Part shown: positions 55,901 to 64,000 of the stretch, in pieces
Layout: the number at the start of each line of letters is the position of its first letter
Position numbering within the stretch: position 1 is the stretch's first letter
Assembly: GCF_000204055.1 (NCBI RefSeq)
Contig: NW_006768769.1
Coordinates: forward strand, 1,353,886 to 1,417,885
Reading direction: 5' to 3'
Length of the DNA stretch: 64,000 bases
Origin: Melampsora larici-populina 98AG31
Taxonomy: Eukaryota; Basidiomycota; Pucciniomycetes; Pucciniales; Melampsoraceae
Position numbers and translations under genes: made by a program
Notes under the pieces: model-generated
What the model was told of the DNA's origin: nothing
Database searches by the model: none
What the model saw: only the letters and a program-made list of their open reading frames with translations

Positions 55901-56105
55901 TCTGGCGCATTTGTGATGGACACTGTGTTGATGACTCAAGGAATACTATAAAGGAATAACTTCCTGGCAAAATCAATGAATTATTCAAAAGAACTCCAAC
56001 AAATAACAAACACTGCAAATAAAATGTGTTTATCTGAGGTGACAAATGATCACATTTAATGGACAAAATAATCAAAAGTGCATTAATTCTGCATTAATTC
56101 TGCAT
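52917..56105. pseudogene. old transposon-derived relics, unassigned
   Basis: Fragments of plus-strand coding-like sequence occur: 53112-53321 (acid- and Ser-rich), and about 54670-54795, which translates into an acidic stretch DNSGDNDYDDDDEISDD followed by a KELKNMKRR helix. They are separated by stops and do not form a gene. The whole stretch probably derives from a decayed DNA transposon, but I cannot name the family. Confidence 0.35.
53232..53395. repeat. 82-bp tandem duplication
   Basis: Two adjacent copies starting GACTTTGAAGCTGCTGTC at 53232 and 53314, differing at few positions. The period is not a multiple of three, so the overlying acidic open frame breaks in the second copy. Confidence 0.9.
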
Positions 56106-56107
56106 TA

Positions 56108-56267
56108 GGGGTTCTCAAAGTAGACCCGGTTTGTAAAAACCTGGTTGACCCAGTTGACTTTTTGGCTGTGATCTGTCAAAAAAAGTCAACTCAATACACA
56201 AGGTTACTGCCAAAAAGCAACCGGGTCAACTAGGTTTTCTTAAAACCGGGCCAACTTTGAGAACCCC
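56108..56267. mobile_element. 160-bp palindromic TA-flanked MITE
   Basis: Ends GGGGTTCTCAAAGT on both strands, arms similar over about 65 bp (GGCCCGGTTT, GTTGACCC.GTTG), flanked by TA. Terminal similarity to the elements at 30670 and 30790 (GGGG.TTCAAG) suggests one wider family. Confidence 0.85.
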
Positions 56268-58191
56268 TATTGTTAATCAATTTGAGCATTAAATGCAATC
56301 ATTGTCCACCTTGGAGAAACACATTATCAACTCCAACAAATAACAAATAGGTTTATAGAGTAGAGAAAGATGCAGTGCCTAGTAAATGAGGGCAAGGAAT
56401 CAGATTATTTATTTGATGAAGTTAGTTGTGATTTTGTTGAAAGTAAGGATGACAATGATTTTGATAGTGGGTGGGAGATTTCTTTATATGCTCAAAACAA
56501 TGAAAATTCTACAAGCACAACTTGTGGCTCAGTTACATACATAATATTTCATTGTATACAATAATACATGAATATTCATTGACTATATTTTTTACACATG
56601 TGTAACTGATGTGGTACAACTTTCTCTCTGATGGTGGGACTGAGGCTGGCTTGACTGTGGGTGTAAGCACCTAGCATTTTTGAACATTAATGCTGATCCA
56701 GGCAACAGTGGATTCCAGCACGTGCAAATTTTTAGGCTTGCTGAGCAAAGATTTGGTGCAGAGACCCTTTGAACCTCAGTGTGACAGGGGTCTTTAAACA
56801 TGCAGGTTGTCAGTACTCGAGAGCTTACACTTAGAAGCCCCAAGAGCACTTCAAAATAGACTACACGGTGAACTAATACTTCTTCACACAGTTGTAAATA
56901 AAACCCTTATTTATTATATCATCATTAAAAAATACCCTTTACATTTCATGTACAATATATTTTAAATTAACCTAGTATGGAAGATTCATAAAATACCATA
57001 AGAACTCATATAATAAAAGAACCACAACTTAGAGGTCTAGTATCAAAGACCCATCCAGGAAATAAAATACAAGAAATTACTAGAACACTCTGAGAAGAAT
57101 AAGAACGGATTAGATAAAACAAGCTAAGAAACGAAGGAATAGAAGTTACTTACGAGCCAAGAGCAGTAAGGACAAATTACGTAAAATCATATGAGTAATA
57201 AGTTCAAATAAATTCACAAGAGTCGAAAAACTCGTATACAAACTTATACGTAAATGGAGTAAAAGAAACTTACTGAATGGAATCAACTACAGAGTGAAGA
57301 TCACCAAGGACTCTAAAAGATCCAACAGTTCTCAAACCACGAAAGGTTTCAGTCATGATAAAGCTCGAAAAGAACACTAAGGAAACTAATCAACCAAGGA
57401 AAAGAACTCTCCACGAAGTCCGAGGGATGATATTCTTACTACGGACGACATTAAGATAAGGATTCAGGTTAATAACCATCTACGTCGTTAACCGAAGGCT
57501 TGGCCAATTAGTTGGGAAAGGTATAAAACCTCAACCCTTTTGCCCTCAGGAAAGAGAGGCATCGCATTTTACCGTTATAAAAGTTTCTAACAAGAAATCG
57601 TCAGTGTTCCTTAAAATCTTCTGAATCCATTAGCAGTCTTGAAATCCCAATCATCTAGCACTACTTCCCTTAGAAACTAGTACTGATATTCTCGATTAAC
57701 CGCTGCTTGTCCTATTCTTTCAATCCCCGAACCCTGATTCTCCTTAGAAATTTAAAACATCGTAAAATAAACGTAACCACCCTCTCACTTTCTCGTGAAA
57801 TATCTTCAGCGCGGTCAACTCCCTTTAATCGTTGTTACTCCATAGGCTGCTAATTAGTTCTCGACCCAGTTAATAACTATTAGACCGGCTCAGTAGGGTC
57901 CTCACCTCTGAATATTATTCCCCAGAATTTACTTCATCTTGCCTTAATCCGTAAGTGAACCTCTACTTCGTCAATACTACCGTTCTTGCAACTCATAGTT
58001 GTACGAGATCCCTGTATTATCTTTGGATTTTCAGGCTAATCTGAGCTGCAAGCTCCAGAGAAAAAACCCAGGTTTAGGAGTCACGCTCCCACTGCTGTTC
58101 AACTAACAGTAAGCCTGTGCTCTTCCTAGAAGAATCAGTTTTATTTTCGAGAAATATACTCATTGATAATTTACCCGTCTTTAATTACTTA
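56268..58191. other. unassigned region, possible decayed LTR or old element
   Basis: Contains only short open frames. The 57000-58190 part differs in base composition, with no long A/T runs. It has a TATA-like TATAAAACC at about 57523 followed by a pyrimidine-rich stretch, as in an LTR promoter. No second copy is in the window, so LTR identity remains a guess. Confidence 0.3.
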
Positions 58192-58194
58192 GCA

Positions 58195-58492
58195 CCATGT
58201 CAATATCCTTGTAGCACGTTGACTTGCACACACGGAGAGTTTCAAAACAAATTTGAAAGTCTTTTGGTCAGATTTTGACTGAGATTGTTCTTGAGAACCC
58301 TTTGTGGACAATGATTTAGTTCTGGGATTCACAGAATCCTTTGTCATCAGCTGGGGTCAACTGACTGCCAACATCCCAGTTTATAAAGGAAAGATGTGTC
58401 TGTTGTAAAACCTCTTCAATAGGTCTGTCAAGTGTCTAAGGAAACTAATTTGTGTGTGCACGTCGATGTGCTACAAGGATACAAACACGGTG
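58195..58492. mobile_element. 298-bp CACC-ended MITE with TAG duplication
   Basis: ~43-bp terminal inverted repeats: CACCATGTCAATATCCTTG and, inverted, CACCGTGTTTGTATCCTTG, both continuing TAGCACRTYGACKTGCACACAC. Flanked by TAG at 58192-58194 and 58493-58495. Full-length relative of the deleted copy at 15570-15769. Non-coding; CACTA-like by ends and duplication length. Confidence 0.88.
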
Positions 58493-58739
58493 TAGGTAAC
58501 TCTAGAATCTACCATCCCACGTACCCAGCGGGATTCCAGTCAGGTCTTCAGACAGCGTAAGTCTAGATTATTTAGCTGTCAAAGTAATAGCCACCCTGAC
58601 ACAGGTTCAAAAAGGGAAAAAGTGATCTGTCAAAAAATCTTCACAGAGGAGAGAGAATAAGAGGATGAGGATGAGAGTCAATGAGTGGATCCAGAATGAG
58701 TGATTTCTTGACGGAGGGAAGAAACCACACTGTGCACTG

Positions 58740-59362
58740 TAAACATCATTCAACTTCCCCAATTTGGCAGAGGAAAATGATTAATAGTACAGTTTTTCAT
58801 AAAAGAATCTAATACTGCACACCTGGGCCATTTCACCCACACTACATATGTGCAGCAAGCTAAGTCAATAGTTGTCTATCATGTACATACAGGTCTGCTC
58901 AGTTTTTTGCCCATCAGAATAAATAAATCACATGTTATACCACATGTAACTTTTTCGACTTTGAAATTTTTTTCCCAAAAATTCACTACATATAATTCTG
59001 TAGCTGCTCAGGCAATATTGTTGAAGCTATGTCTTAGTAACAGAAAGTGTGTTACATGCAGTTGAGTTGATGAGATCACACCAAAACATTGAGTCAGTGT
59101 ATGTAGTCAATCTTTTGGAAGCTTTTTTCAATCTGAAAGAAGTTACAGCATGTATTACATATGAATAACTTGTCCTGATGAGCAGATAACTGAGCAGAAC
59201 TGTATGTACATGATAACCACATATTCACTGAGCCTGCTACACATATGTAGTGTGGGTGTTATGGCTCAGGTGTGGAGTGATAGACCATTTTATGACAAAT
59301 CATACTCCCAATCATTTTTCCCTGCCCACTTGGGGAACCCGAATAATGTCTGCAGTGGTGGA
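58740..59362. mobile_element. ~620-bp foldback element
   Basis: Long imperfect inverted repeat. The left arm, including TTCCCCAATTTGGCAG and CACCCACACTACATATGTG, matches the reverse complement of the right arm (CACATATGTAGTGTGGGTG; CTGCCCACTTGGGGAA) over about 270 bp. The inner part matches the copy at 45455-45760. Exact ends unclear. Confidence 0.75.
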
Positions 59363-59861
59363 CCTTCTCAAAATTGTGAACTTAGGGAGCATCTGATGAT
59401 TACTCATCCAGGACTCTACACCACGGGAGGGTCTTGACCGTCTGAGGTCGGGGGACCCCGGCCGTCTGAGGGTGGCCGTCACCCCCGCGCGCAACGACAG
59501 CCTTTGGGTAGACCTCAGTTTGGCGGATTTGCAACCGCCTTTGGGAACCGTAACCATTCGGCCAAAAGTCAGACTTTGAGTCAGATTGGGCCAGACCATA
59601 GGCCGCCCACCATGGTTCCGCCGGGCCAAAAAAAAAACCAATGGTAAGCAAAGACGCCATGCAGACGTCTTTGCTTCCCATCGGTCTAGATGCAAAATGA
59701 GATATTGGGACCGTTGGTGTCATGTGGCAAACAAGCTTAAGCTGCCATGAGAGCTTTTATTCACTCCGGAGGGAGAGAGGTTACGGAACAACAAATTTGA
59801 TTATATCTGTTTTAGGGATAAACATATTGGGAGCACACAAAGCTACAAATAAGTAAGTATT
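59363..59861. other. GC-richer spacer with a short hairpin
   Basis: A GC-rich block (about 59430-59640) with overlapping frames on both strands but no domain. AAGCAAAGACG/CGTCTTTGCTT (59646-59656, 59666-59676) is a perfect 11-bp stem. The last 100 bp are probably the 3' UTR of the minus-strand gene. Confidence 0.4.
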
Positions 59862-61489
59862 CTAAAATCGCTGATCATCATCATTTTGGTTATCAATGAG
59901 GTTGTCCTCGTCCACAACAATGGCAGCGGTGACTTCGTCATCGTGAGGCAACCGAAACAACACGTTAGCTGAGATGTCCTGAAATCGGGTCTGCCCATCA
60001 AACACGGTACGGTCGGCCTGATAAATCAGGGTATAAAACCTGAAGAAGAGAAAGCGCTCAGAACAGTGTTCATAGAAGCATAGTCAAGGGCCAAAGGAAC
60101 TTACGAGAGAGTATACTCCCGCCCAAGGGAACGGAGATCGTGCAGCTTCTGGTCCACAGCGGCCCAAATAGAGCTTGAACCCCTTCCAATCTGAAATATA
60201 CGAACGGCTTCGCGACGCTGCAATAGATGGGAAAGGAAGAAAGGAATCATCTCACGTGGCAAATGAGTGACATGCAAAGACAACCGCGGCATTCAAAGTG
60301 ACTCACAAGATAAGCGATTCGGCAACGAGTGACTGAGTCAGTATCGGCCCAAACTGACTCTACGTCAGAGTTGTCGCCCGCGCGTCCCAACTTAACGGCA
60401 ATCTAGATGGGGACACATCAGGAAAAATACATCCTGTTGTAGAAGCAGACGCAGAGATAACTGACCCGATGCACCAAAACTTTAAGGGTGGGAACAGCTC
60501 CATGGACTACATCCCCGTTCTTTGGATCATATATGCCGGTTAAGAGCTGTGGGAGCGTATCAGTTTGGCCTACCGCTTTGCATATAAAGGAACAAAACTT
60601 ACCAAATTATGAAGCTTCTTGCGCACATGTTTAGCAACATTTTTAATCTCGGTATTGTAAACTTTCGTGCCGCGAACGTCTGCCACACCATTAATGGTAT
60701 GCGGGAGATGTTGTCTGATGCTGTCCAATTGTCTAACACCGGACTAGATAGAACGTAGTAACATAAGGAACAGAAAAGGACAAACCAGAGAAGAAAGTGG
60801 TGGACTCACCTTGATGCGATTGAAGAGCGAATTGGCCAGCCATACACGGTCAGGGGATTCCAAGGCGGTGTAGGACTCAATGACAGGCATGGTGATAAAC
60901 CTATGCGCTTGATGGCTGATGGCCCCCTGTTGACTCGGGCGATTAGCTGGTCCTTTATTAGGAAAAACATAAGAAACACTACATACCCTCAGTTCGGTCG
61001 AGCAGGCCCAAGTATGAGCAACATTGCGGCCAACTGGCCCATCAGCTGTTTGGGCAGCATCGTTAGGTCGAAGATTTGGGGTGGATTGAACCAACTCAGT
61101 GAGTTGGTTCAGGTGTTGGGTAATCCCATCCACTTTATCGGAGAGATTTTCAGTGAGACTTTCAATTTTGTCGGAAAGTTGTTGAGTGATACCTTCCACC
61201 GTGTCAGTGAGTCTTGAAAGGTTCTCAGATAACCGGGAAATATCAAACATGATTTTGACTTGGCCAACAGTGACGGCCATGTGTTTGTAGGAATCATGTA
61301 CCTGATCAAAGATGGTCAGTGAGCGATTGGAAAGCTGATGATTTTAAGGTGACAAACCTCAGAGTTGCCACGGGCATACTCTTGATGCACTTCGTCAAGA
61401 CCAGCTTTGGTGACCATTTCTCCGAATAGGTTCAATTCGGTTGGCCCTAAAGTTCTAGTGGAACTTGGTTCTTCATCACCGTCGGCCAT
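59862..61489 (-). CDS. eight-exon gene for a 390-residue coiled-coil protein of unknown function
   Basis: Exons: 61358-61489, 60987-61301, 60810-60926, 60603-60743, 60466-60546, 60307-60402, 60105-60217, 59862-60039. All introns have GT donors (GTTTGT, GTATGT, GTGAGT, GTAAGT, GTCAGT, GTGAGT, GTAAGT) and AG acceptors. The summed length is exactly divisible by three without stops, which strongly supports a real gene. The protein starts MADGDEEPSSTRTLG. Residues about 55-100 are a helical heptad-like repeat (LSENLSRLTDTVEGITQQL then SLTENLSDKVDGITQHL), then a polar linker. The C-terminal half, beginning near FITMPVIESYTALESPDRVW, looks globular and ends with an acidic tail (DEDNLIDNQNDDDQRF). 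No catalytic motif is recognised. It might be a repetitive transposon-associated gene or a lineage-specific protein. G+C is higher than in its neighbours. Confidence 0.8.
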
Positions 61490-62683
61490 TCAGCTGTCTT
61501 GGCCGCCTGGCGAAAGCGAACGATTGTTGCGTGAGGCAGGCCCCCGTTGCAAAGCTGAAGATCAGGTGGGTGGCGAGTTAGACAATGAAAGATCAAGGAG
61601 GATAATGATGAATTTAAGGCCAATGGGGTTTGGGGTTGAAAGGTCATTGCAAAAACCGTCCCAACCTTGATTGCCTCGTAATGACCCAAAGTTGTTAAGG
61701 TCCCGCAGGGAAGTCGTTTGGGCTAGACCCCGAGTTCCCTCAAGTCCCGCTTGCATACCGCTGGGTTCGGGGGTGTTGAGGGTGCCTGAGGAAGATGGAA
61801 ACCGCGCGAGAGAAAGCGTGCGAGATCAGGAACGGTGTAACATCGGAGAAGATTGACAAGGGGATAACAAGCTGAAGAACGATGTAAGGAGGCCGGGAGG
61901 GGCATTTGGAGGGGAGTTCGCAAAGACCCACCAAGGCTTCTCATTTGAAATGATGCCATTTGAGGATGTGTGAGTTATGAAAGGTTGAAGAGGAAAAATT
62001 TCGCAAGGAACAGTTGTTCAATATAATGGGAGTTAAAAAACTGGAGTGTTCAGGGGGATGACTTTGAAGAAAATTTCCGACAGTGGAAAGTGAGGCTCAC
62101 TTTATACCGCGACCGCCGGGGGTTTGCTTCAATCTCAACCAATGGCCAGCTGCATCGTCAAGGACAACAACATGTTCTGGCTCAGGCGGTGGCTGATCGC
62201 CCTTCATTCCTTCACGTCAGTTGATTGCGAACTCACGATGGGCCTCACTCAACATTGAAACCAAACAAATGGGAATGGACCATTCCCAAAAGGAAATGAT
62301 TTCGAACGCCTGCTGTTGGTCGGTCGGGGACGCAAAAACGGCGCCTCTGAAGCGAAGACAAGCCCCATCCCAAACCGGTTAGGTTAGCACGCCCGTTGTT
62401 TGTCGGTCGCCAAAAATGGACACTCACGACTTTGATGAAATGAGATTCGTGAGGGGCCCAGGCGTATTCGATGGACATTGTTGAGCGGTTAGTCCGCTTG
62501 TATCTCAATGCCAACATGAGAAGTGGGGATGAGGCTGCTGAGCCAAAAGAGATCGCGAGCGGACGTTCGAGGTGTCGAATTGCCAAACCTCGCCGGAATC
62601 TCTCTTCCGAAACAGATTCACCTTACTTGTTCCTTTTGCCAGCACATCCTCAGATCTCTATTCCACAAAACCGTTTTTGTAAA
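61490..62683. other. intergenic, moderately GC-rich
   Basis: Probable promoter of the minus-strand gene on the left side and leader of the Gag-like frame on the right. Overlapping open frames on both strands (61407-61959, 62245-62586) show no motif, so I treat them as chance. Confidence 0.4.
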
Positions 62684-63058
62684 ATGCCTTTTGAAAGTGA
62701 TGTGCTGTCCGCCGTTGAAAGCGCTCAAAAATCAGAGTTCGAGGGGGTCAAATCCATATTTAGAAAATACGACAGACTTCCAGACCTTTTGGACGTGGTG
62801 GACAAGTTGGAATTGGATGGCCACAATTGGGAAGACTGGTTGAACACCACCGACTATGCGATTGAAATGGTCACGGGCGTGAAGGGTTATTTAATCGAAG
62901 AAAGACCCGAAATCTCCACAGCATTGGGGCTGGTGATAGAGAGATGTGCTTTTGGCATTGTGCGGCTTACTATCCACGAGGATCACGAACAGGCCGTCGC
63001 AAACTGTGTCACTGCGCACTCACTCAAGGTGCGACTCCACTGGCATTTGGAGTTATAA
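62684..63058 (+). pseudogene. Copia-type gag-like fragment
   Basis: Frame open from upstream, likely start at 62684 (MPFESDVLSAVESAQ), stop at 63056-63058. The segment LELDGHNWEDWLNTTDYAIEM resembles the N-terminal Gag pattern of Ty1/Copia elements (L.G.NW..W). It ends after 124 residues with no protease or integrase downstream; at 63072 a hairpin-forming inverted repeat follows. Probably a truncated element; a small host gene derived from Gag cannot be excluded. Confidence 0.45.
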
Positions 63059-63071
63059 TGTAAGTGTTTAA

Positions 63072-63109
63072 CGCTATTATCAGATTTATATTTCAAACTG
63101 ATAATAGCG
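63072..63109. repeat. perfect 12-bp hairpin after the Gag-like frame
   Basis: CGCTATTATCAG and CTGATAATAGCG are separated by 14 nt. It lies 14 bp after the stop and could be a terminator-like structure or the scar of an element end. Confidence 0.6.
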
Positions 63110-63611
63110 ACCGGCCAGCCTGCGCGTGAGGGCGCTATGCATACGAGCATGTCGCCTTGGCCTTGGAGAAGGTCAAACGTTCTGGTGATTCTCGTTTCTT
63201 AGGCCGGACGTTGATTCAATTCGGTCACATGGCGCTTCAGTTGACAACATTGCCTTTTTTTCAACATCGGCTCATATTTGCATTTTCGGTCAATTCGCCA
63301 TTCACATCAAAATTAGGAAGGGCTGCATTACGGTCTGGATAGTACAAGGGACTAAAGTTGGTTGTGGGAAATGGCTCTTCTTGTATTCTTTGTCAACAAC
63401 ATACACCACATAGATCCACATTCATACCATTGACTAGGATATATCGAGGAAACATGTCTTTAATTCGGATAATATTTTCTTTCTTGCATTTTCCCTGCAC
63501 GTCCACTTGCACTTCCGATTCCGCAAACTCCAAAGGGTATCAGGCCTTGGCCCCTTTGGGGCCCCCAAGTGGTCGCATTAGAAGAGGCAGTCATGGTTGA
63601 CTGCGTGAGAA
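63110..63611. other. unassigned
   Basis: Short frames only, no recognisable features. Confidence 0.4.
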
Positions 63612-63952
63612 TCAAGCTTGAGAAGCATCTGGGCCCTTTTTATGCTGCTTCTGGGGTCGGGGGGTATCGTGCCAAACTTGGACGCCGTGGGCAATTGTTT
63701 CATTCCATTGACAAGGTGTGACCCACGTCAGATGCAAATCCGCAAGTTTCCGATGAACCTCACTGGAATATTGCAACGTGGAGTTTAAGATGTAAGAATT
63801 GGTTGGTTTATGAGTGAGTCCAGGAACCGCTATGTCACAGATTTTGCGCTCGATCTTTTTGGTGAAAGCCATTTTGATGGCACACTCTGCCTCGTGGCAA
63901 TTATGCTGGAAGTTGAGCACGGTGGCCACCTCCTGAGTCAATAATTTCCCTG
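63612..63952 (-). CDS. 3'-terminal exon of a repetitive, probably transposon-associated gene (partial)
   Basis: Minus-strand frame ending at 63612; a CATTGCAG acceptor places the exon start at about 63952, so the rest of the gene lies beyond the right edge. The peptide contains NFQHNCHEAECAIKM with a C-x5-C pair, then NSYILNSTLQYSSEVHRKLADL, and ends with a basic KQHKKGP tail. I have an impression of similar C-terminal segments in repeated rust-genome proteins, but cannot name a family. Confidence 0.4.
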
Positions 63953-64000
63953 CAATGAGTACAAACTTCACTGTCCATGTAGAATAGCAACATTGTCGTG

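Noticed and set aside
57000..58190. Solo LTR
   Set aside because: A TATA-like box is present but no TG...CA boundaries with target duplication or second copy could be found.
59400..59723. Pair of ~110-codon minus-strand frames
   Set aside because: They overlap in different frames in a GC-rich spacer without motifs and partly cover the arm of the foldback element.
1..64000. tRNA and rRNA genes, bacterial-type operons
   Set aside because: No cloverleaf with conserved A/B boxes or rRNA segment was noticed by eye; a dedicated scan would be needed to exclude small RNA genes fully.

Overview
The window looks like nuclear DNA of a basidiomycete fungus, most plausibly a rust (Pucciniales). This is inferred from AT-rich DNA, many short introns (about 55-130 nt, GTRNGT donors, CTRAC-like branch sites, YAG acceptors), fungal housekeeping genes and very heavy transposon load. 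No species call is possible from the sequence alone.

Layout. Position 1205-2215 holds panB (ketopantoate hydroxymethyltransferase). From about 2.9 to 31.6 kb is a repeat-dominated region. It contains two direct copies of a ~3.9-kb segment carrying a four-exon gene for a ~700-residue secreted protein (copy A at 4068-6371, frameshifted; copy B at 16110-24450, split by a young 6.06-kb LTR retrotransposon). It also holds a degenerate hAT transposon and a dense set of small inverted-repeat elements of several families, some nested. From 32.2 to 42.7 kb is a compact gene island: a nucleoplasmin-like nuclear FKBP (minus strand) diverging from cytosolic isoleucyl-tRNA synthetase (plus), then BRE1, the RING E3 ligase for histone H2B (plus). 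From 46.2 to 51.4 kb lies a many-exon gene for a low-complexity protein with an N-terminal signal-like segment and long lysine blocks, built from tandemly duplicated exon blocks that include 15- and 24-nt microexons. The rest (51.4-64 kb) is again repeat-rich, with an eight-exon gene of unknown function (59862-61489), a Copia-like gag fragment and a partial gene at the right edge.

The most informative object is the LTR element at 17204-23258. Its 170-bp LTRs look identical and it is flanked by ACATC target duplications. It encodes Gag and a chromodomain-bearing Pol (Ty3/Gypsy chromovirus). Two details point to the Tf1/sushi lifestyle: a 10-nt primer-binding site next to the 5' LTR that is complementary to a sequence inside the LTR (self-priming), and an in-frame A-AAA-AAT slippery heptamer at the only place where Gag could shift -1 into Pol.

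One gene pair was followed across its history: segmental duplication, then in copy B a 200-bp element insertion (empty site preserved in copy A) and the LTR insertion that split its third exon, while copy A independently lost one base in exon 1.
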